Positions 13,375-16,800 of a stretch of 16,800 nucleotides of DNA are shown here, one piece after another (within the stretch, counting starts at the first letter, position 1; each line of letters begins with the position of its first letter). The DNA lies in NCBI GenBank assembly GCA_944393405.1, contig CALYAC010000022.1, positions 1-16,800 of the forward strand. Reading direction: 5' to 3'. Position numbers and translations under genes: made by a program. The stretch comes from an uncultured Clostridia bacterium (GTDB lineage: Bacteria; Bacillota_A; Clostridia; TANB77; CAG-508). The notes beneath the pieces were generated by a model that was not told the DNA's origin, did not search any database, and saw nothing but the letters and a program-made list of their open reading frames with translations.

Positions 13375-13420
13375 AATTTTTTGCACCTCCTATATGCTAA
13401 AATAAAACTGACTATTTAAT

Positions 13421-13449
13421 AGTTTATCATAAAATATAAGAAATTACAA
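13421..13449 (-). promoter_or_regulatory. Promoter of rpmB
   Basis: On the minus strand TTGTAA (13449-13444), 17-base spacer, then TGA plus TAAACT (13429-13421), an extended -10. Confidence 0.65.
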
Positions 13450-13481
13450 GAGTTTTAATAAAAAAAGTTCAAGTATATATA

Positions 13482-14165
13482 TTAATTTATTATATCTCTA
13501 ATAACTTCACCTGCTATTAAAAGACCAGCGACAGAAGGAACAAAACTAATACTAGCAGGTGTATTAGAATTTATTTTCTTTGGTTCTTCTTTTGAATAGA
13601 TAACTTTTAATTTTGGTATATTTAATTTTCTTAATTCTTTACGTATGACTTTAGATAGTGGACATACTGAAGTTTTATTAATATCAGTGATTTCAAATTT
13701 AGTTGCATCTAATTTATTTCCTGTTCCCATACAAGAAATTATTTTTATGTTATTATCATTTGCATATTGTATAATACTTAGTTTAGAAGAGACTGTATCT
13801 ATTGCATCTACTATATAGTCTATATTATATTTATTAAGAATATTTACAATATTTTCTTTATTAACAAATTCCTTAATAGCAATTACATTACAATTTGGAT
13901 TAATATCTAGTAATCTTTTTTTTGCTACGCTGGTTTTAGACTGACCAATACTTGAATGAGTGGCTATAAGTTGTCTATTAATATTAGTAATATCAACAAT
14001 ATCTTTATCTATAATAATTAAGTTTTCAATTCCAGAGCGGGCTAGAGCCTCTAAAACATATGAACCAACTCCACCAATTCCAAATATGGCGATAGTTGAT
14101 TTTTTTAAAATATTTAACTTTTCTGTTCCAATTAATCTTTCTGTTCTATCTAACCAATTATTCAT
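13482..14165 (-). CDS. tcdA: tRNA threonylcarbamoyladenosine dehydratase TcdA (227 aa)
   Basis: E1/ThiF-like enzyme that uses ATP to cyclise t6A at tRNA position 37 to ct6A. The N-terminus MNNWLDRTERLIGTEKLNIL is followed by the nucleotide-binding FGIGGVGS (28-35), the conserved ARSGIENLIIIDKDIVDITN, NINRQLIAT, the DAIDTVSSK segment and SCMGTGNKLDATKFEITDI. ICPL-type SVCPLSKVIRKELRKL and the C-terminal ASISFVPSVAGLLIAGEVI complete the family pattern. It is slightly shorter than E. coli TcdA (about 268). The ATG at 14165 has AGGAGT (14180-14175) 9 bases upstream; the longer in-frame start at 14198 overlaps the -10 box and is rejected. Divergent from ruvA, with both promoters in the 157-base gap. 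Confidence 0.93.
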   Translation of the reverse strand: MNNWLDRTERLIGTEKLNILKKSTIAIFGIGGVGSYVLEALARSGIENLIIIDKDIVDITNINRQLIATHSSIGQSKTSVAKKRLLDINPNCNVIAIKEFVNKENIVNILNKYNIDYIVDAIDTVSSKLSIIQYANDNNIKIISCMGTGNKLDATKFEITDINKTSVCPLSKVIRKELRKLNIPKLKVIYSKEEPKKINSNTPASISFVPSVAGLLIAGEVIRDIIN

Positions 14166-14198
14166 ATTTATAGTACTCCTAAATAAATAATGTATCAT

Positions 14199-14227
14199 AT
14201 TATATCATGCAAATTGTTCAATTTCAA
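14199..14227 (-). promoter_or_regulatory. Promoter of tcdA
   Basis: On the minus strand TTGAAA (14227-14222), 17-base spacer and TATAAT (14204-14199), with extended TGA (14207-14205). Confidence 0.8.
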
Positions 14228-14263
14228 CAAAGAAAGCTTACAAACAAAAATTTGCAATAAATA

Positions 14264-14291
14264 TTGATTTTTTTTAGAAATATGATAAAAT
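14264..14291 (+). promoter_or_regulatory. Promoter of ruvA-rarA
   Basis: TTGATT (14264-14269), 16-base spacer, TAAAAT (14286-14291) with extended TGA (14283-14285), 31 bases before the ruvA ATG. Confidence 0.7.
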
Positions 14292-14322
14292 ATCTAAAGT
14301 AAAAAATGGAGGATGAATACAA

Positions 14323-14928
14323 ATGATATCATATTTAAAAGGTAATTTAGAAGTAAAAAATATAGATTATGTAGTAATAGAAGTAGGTGGAATAGGATAT
14401 AAAGTATATATGTCATCTAATTCAATAAATAGACTTGGAGAGATAGGAAATAATGTAAAGATATATACATATATGAGAGTAAGAGAAGATGATATAAGCT
14501 TATATGGATTTTGCACAAATGAGGAGCTAAGAATGTTTGAACAATTATTAGGAGTTAGTGGAATAGGAGCAAAATCAGCACTTACAATTCTAGCTAATAT
14601 ATCACCATCTAGTTTTGCATTAGCAATAATTTCGGGAGACATTAATACATTAAAGAAACTACCTGGAATAGGAGCAAAATCAGCACAAAGAATGATATTA
14701 GAATTAAAAGATAAAATGAAAACACAAGATGCAATTGAAAATGGTGAAGAAATAATAAATATAAATAATAGTTATGTGGAAAATGACAGAACTAAAGATG
14801 CAATAGAAGCTCTTCAAGTATTAGGATATTCAAGAAGAGACATAGAACTTGCTTTATCTAAACTTGATGTAAAAAATGATACTGTAGAAGAAATAATTAG
14901 AAAAGGCCTAAAATATTTAGGTATGTAA
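14323..14928 (+). CDS. ruvA: Holliday junction branch migration protein RuvA (201 aa)
   Basis: RuvA tetramers hold Holliday junctions and load the RuvB helicase. The N-terminal OB domain starts MISYLKGNLEVKNIDYVVIE with VGGIGYKVYM. Two helix-hairpin-helix motifs follow: LLGVSGIGAKSALTIL (75-90) and LKKLPGIGAKSAQRMILEL (110-128). After an acidic linker, domain III (about 155-201, KDAIEALQVLGYSRRDIE) is the RuvB-contacting three-helix bundle. Length is exactly typical. GGAGG at 14308-14312 precedes the ATG. Its usual partner ruvB is not next; rarA follows after 39 bases, so RuvB must be encoded elsewhere. Confidence 0.97.
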   Translation: MISYLKGNLEVKNIDYVVIEVGGIGYKVYMSSNSINRLGEIGNNVKIYTYMRVREDDISLYGFCTNEELRMFEQLLGVSGIGAKSALTILANISPSSFALAIISGDINTLKKLPGIGAKSAQRMILELKDKMKTQDAIENGEEIININNSYVENDRTKDAIEALQVLGYSRRDIELALSKLDVKNDTVEEIIRKGLKYLGM

Positions 14929-14967
14929 AAAAGGTGTTAATAAAATAAAAAGAGAGGAAGACTATAT

Positions 14968-16197
14968 ATGGATTTAAGTAAACCATTAGCATATAGAATG
15001 AGACCAAAAACTTTGGATGAATATGTAGGGCAGGAACATATTTTAGGAAAAGATAAAATATTATATAGAACTATAAAAGCAGATAGACTTTCAAGTATAA
15101 TACTTTGGGGCCCACCTGGATGTGGAAAAACATCACTTGCTAGAGTAATTAGTAATACTACAAAATATAAATTTAAAAGAATAAATGCAGTAACATCTGG
15201 AGTAGGAGATATAAAACAAGCAATAGAAGAAGCAAGTAATTTACTTTTAAATCCTAGTGGAAAATGCATATTATTTATAGATGAGATACATAGATTTAAT
15301 AAATTGCAACAAGATGCCCTGCTTCCATATGTAGAAAACGGAACAGTAATATTAATAGGGGCTACAACTGAAAATCCATATTTTGAAGTAAATAAAGCTT
15401 TAATATCAAGATCTATGGTATGTAAATTAAATCCTCTTACAGAAGATGATATATATAAAGTTTTAAAAAGATCATTGGAATGTGAAGAAGGACTAGGAAG
15501 TTATAATATAAAAATAGAAGATGAGACTTTAAGAAAAATTGCAGAAGTGTCAAATGGTGATGTAAGAACAGGATTAAATGGTCTTGAAGTTGCAGTACTT
15601 ACAACAGAAATGGACAAAGATGGATATATTCATATAACAAATGAAATAGCAAAAGAATGTGTACAAAGAAGAAAAGCAGTATTTGATAAAAATGGTGATA
15701 GTCATTATGATAATATAAGTGCATTTATAAAATCGATGAGGGGAAGCGACCCGGATGCAACAATATTTTATCTAGCTAGAGCAATAAATGGAGGGGAAGA
15801 TCCAGTTTTTATTGCAAGAAGAATAGTAATATGTGCTTCTGAAGATGTTGGACTAGCAGATCCAAATGCATTAGTTGTGGCAACAGCTGCAATGCAAGCA
15901 GTTAATATGATAGGAATGCCTGAATCAAGAATAATACTATCAGAGGCGGCAACATATGTAGCACTAGCACCTAAATCTAATTCAACATATGTAGGCATAA
16001 ATAAAGCATTAGATGATGTTGCAAATAAAGATACAGGAGAAATCCCAATGCATATAAGAAATGCACCAGCTGAAGGAATGAGTGATTTTGGATATGGTAA
16101 AGGGTATAAGTATCCACATGATTATCCAGGGCATCATGTAGAACAACAATATTTACCTGATAAAATGCTTGGAACTAAGTATTATGAAGAAAAATAA
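14968..16197 (+). CDS. rarA: Replication-associated recombination protein A, RarA/MgsA (409 aa)
   Basis: AAA+ ATPase (RarA/MgsA/WRNIP1 family) acting at stalled replication forks and single-stranded gaps. It starts LAYRMRPKTLDEYVGQEHIL, with Walker A GPPGCGKT (48-55), Walker B ILFIDEIHRF (101-110), sensor-1 GATTENP (about 131-137) and arginine-finger region ALISRSMV. The RarA-specific C-terminal tetramerisation part is clear: AFIKSMRGSDPDATIFYLAR, ARRIVICASEDVGLADPNAL, IILSEAATYVALAPKSN, PMHIRNAP and YPHDYPGHHVEQQYLP. RarA normally runs 420-450 residues, so this is slightly short but complete. GAGAGGAAG lies before the ATG. Co-transcribed with ruvA. Confidence 0.96.
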   Translation: MDLSKPLAYRMRPKTLDEYVGQEHILGKDKILYRTIKADRLSSIILWGPPGCGKTSLARVISNTTKYKFKRINAVTSGVGDIKQAIEEASNLLLNPSGKCILFIDEIHRFNKLQQDALLPYVENGTVILIGATTENPYFEVNKALISRSMVCKLNPLTEDDIYKVLKRSLECEEGLGSYNIKIEDETLRKIAEVSNGDVRTGLNGLEVAVLTTEMDKDGYIHITNEIAKECVQRRKAVFDKNGDSHYDNISAFIKSMRGSDPDATIFYLARAINGGEDPVFIARRIVICASEDVGLADPNALVVATAAMQAVNMIGMPESRIILSEAATYVALAPKSNSTYVGINKALDDVANKDTGEIPMHIRNAPAEGMSDFGYGKGYKYPHDYPGHHVEQQYLPDKMLGTKYYEEK

Positions 16198-16245
16198 TAT
16201 AAAAAGATAATATAAATAAATTATATAAATAAATGAAACAAATAA

Positions 16246-16281
16246 AAAACTGAATTTATAGTTTAATATAAATTCAGTTTT
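16246..16281. terminator. Bidirectional terminator between rarA and the SPFH gene
   Basis: Perfect 15-bp stem AAAACTGAATTTATA / TATAAATTCAGTTTT (16246-16260, 16267-16281), loop GTTTAA, with A-rich left and T-rich right flanks; serves both convergent genes. Confidence 0.85.
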
Positions 16282-16330
16282 ATAATATATATTATTTACA
16301 TGTATAAATCATTTTATTTGAATAAAATAA

Positions 16331-16800
16331 TTATTCTTCAATAGTAACAATGTTTGGATTTACATCATTATTATCACTAGTATTTTCTATAGGTATTTCA
16401 ATACTATCTGTAGAAGCATCTACAATTTGATTCTTTCTTGTCCTTTTTTTGTCTGTTTTAAATACTTCAGCAGCTGCACCTAAACTTGATAGTGCTCCTG
16501 TTGCTTCGAATGGAATAAATATCTTATTTGCATCTCCATTAGCTACTTCTTTTAAAGCTTCTAAAGATTTTAATTGAACTAGTTTTTCATCTGGTTTTGC
16601 TTTCATCATAGCGTCATATACCATATGTACTTCCTCAGCTTTTGCTTCAGCTACTTTCTTGATAGCTTCAGCTTCACCGGCTGCTCTTCTAATTCTTGAT
16701 TCTCTGTCAGCTTCAGCTTCTAATATAGCAGCTTCTTTTTTACCTTCAGCAAGAGTGATTGCAGATTGTCTTTCACCTTCAGCTTGAAGGATTAAAGCTC
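16331..16800 (-). CDS. SPFH/band-7 (paraslipin-like) protein, C-terminal 155 residues (5' end beyond the window)
   Basis: The reading is open on the minus strand to the window end, so the gene starts beyond 16800. The visible part is the alanine/glutamate-rich coiled coil of stomatin/paraslipin-type SPFH proteins (ALILQAEGERQSAITLAEGK, EAAILEAEADRESRIRRAAG, EAEAIKKVAEAKAEEV), then YDAMMKAKPDEKLVQLKSLE, the conserved GDANKIFIPFEATGALSSLG, and a divergent acidic tail. SPFH proteins are membrane-anchored scaffolds that oligomerise in lipid-ordered zones; the membrane anchor and band-7 domain lie off the edge. An internal ATG at 16624 is not the start, since the family sequence continues upstream in frame. 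Confidence 0.88.
   Translation of the reverse strand, partial: ALILQAEGERQSAITLAEGKKEAAILEAEADRESRIRRAAGEAEAIKKVAEAKAEEVHMVYDAMMKAKPDEKLVQLKSLEALKEVANGDANKIFIPFEATGALSSLGAAAEVFKTDKKRTRKNQIVDASTDSIEIPIENTSDNNDVNPNIVTIEE

Noticed and set aside
1..16800. CRISPR arrays, transposons, prophage, tRNA or rRNA genes
   Set aside because: No spaced long repeats, transposase motifs, phage genes or cloverleaf sequences were seen on either strand.

Overview
The window is a very AT-rich, endospore-forming Firmicutes chromosome segment, most likely from an uncultured gut-type member of class Clostridia. The spore genes support this: a spoIIID-like start, yabG-veg-sipL-yunB, and the reduced spoVAC-spoVAD-spoVAE set. 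SipL (SPOCS/DUF3794 plus LysM) is a clostridial rather than bacillar coat protein, and the yabG-veg-sipL order recalls Clostridioides difficile. Arginine is almost always AGA and third positions are A/T. No tRNA, rRNA, CRISPR array, transposase or phage gene was seen. The species cannot be named from the sequence.

Layout. 1-161 (minus): start of a spoIIID-like regulator cut by the window edge. 306-2287 (plus): three genes of unknown function behind a consensus promoter (TTGACA, 17 bp, TATAAT); the first encodes a single-span membrane protein. 2444-6010 (plus): spore-coat region with yabG (split by one extra base), veg, sipL and yunB. 6103-7592 (plus): an HD-domain hydrolase and a nucleotidyltransferase-fold protein. 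7644-8505 (minus): rpsI and rplM behind an L13-type leader, divergent from infC-rpmI-rplT (8887-10077, plus). infC has an ATA start and a long structured leader with an intrinsic terminator. 10230-10808 (plus): HAD-family nucleotidase-like gene. 10841-12946 (minus): dodecin-spoVAC-spoVAD-spoVAE. 13177-13374 (minus): rpmB. 13482-14165 (minus): tcdA, divergent from ruvA-rarA (14323-16197, plus). 16331-16800 (minus): C-terminal part of an SPFH/band-7 protein running off the edge.

How the parts fit. Two blocks serve sporulation: coat and envelope assembly (SpoIIID-like regulator, YabG, SipL, YunB) and dipicolinate handling (SpoVA). The rest is housekeeping: ribosomal proteins and IF3, the t6A to ct6A tRNA modification enzyme TcdA, and recombination proteins RuvA and RarA. 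Units are cleanly separated by intrinsic terminators, several of them bidirectional between convergent genes. Many promoters carry an extended -10 of the form TGA followed by the hexamer.

The observations most worth a second look are the single-base break in yabG at its catalytic-His motif, the uncharacterised three-gene cluster at 306-2287, an 11-bp-phased TGTAACA array behind yabG, the dodecin gene in front of spoVA, and the infC control region. I did not find a convincing wholly new multi-gene system. The 306-2287 cluster is the best candidate for undescribed biology.
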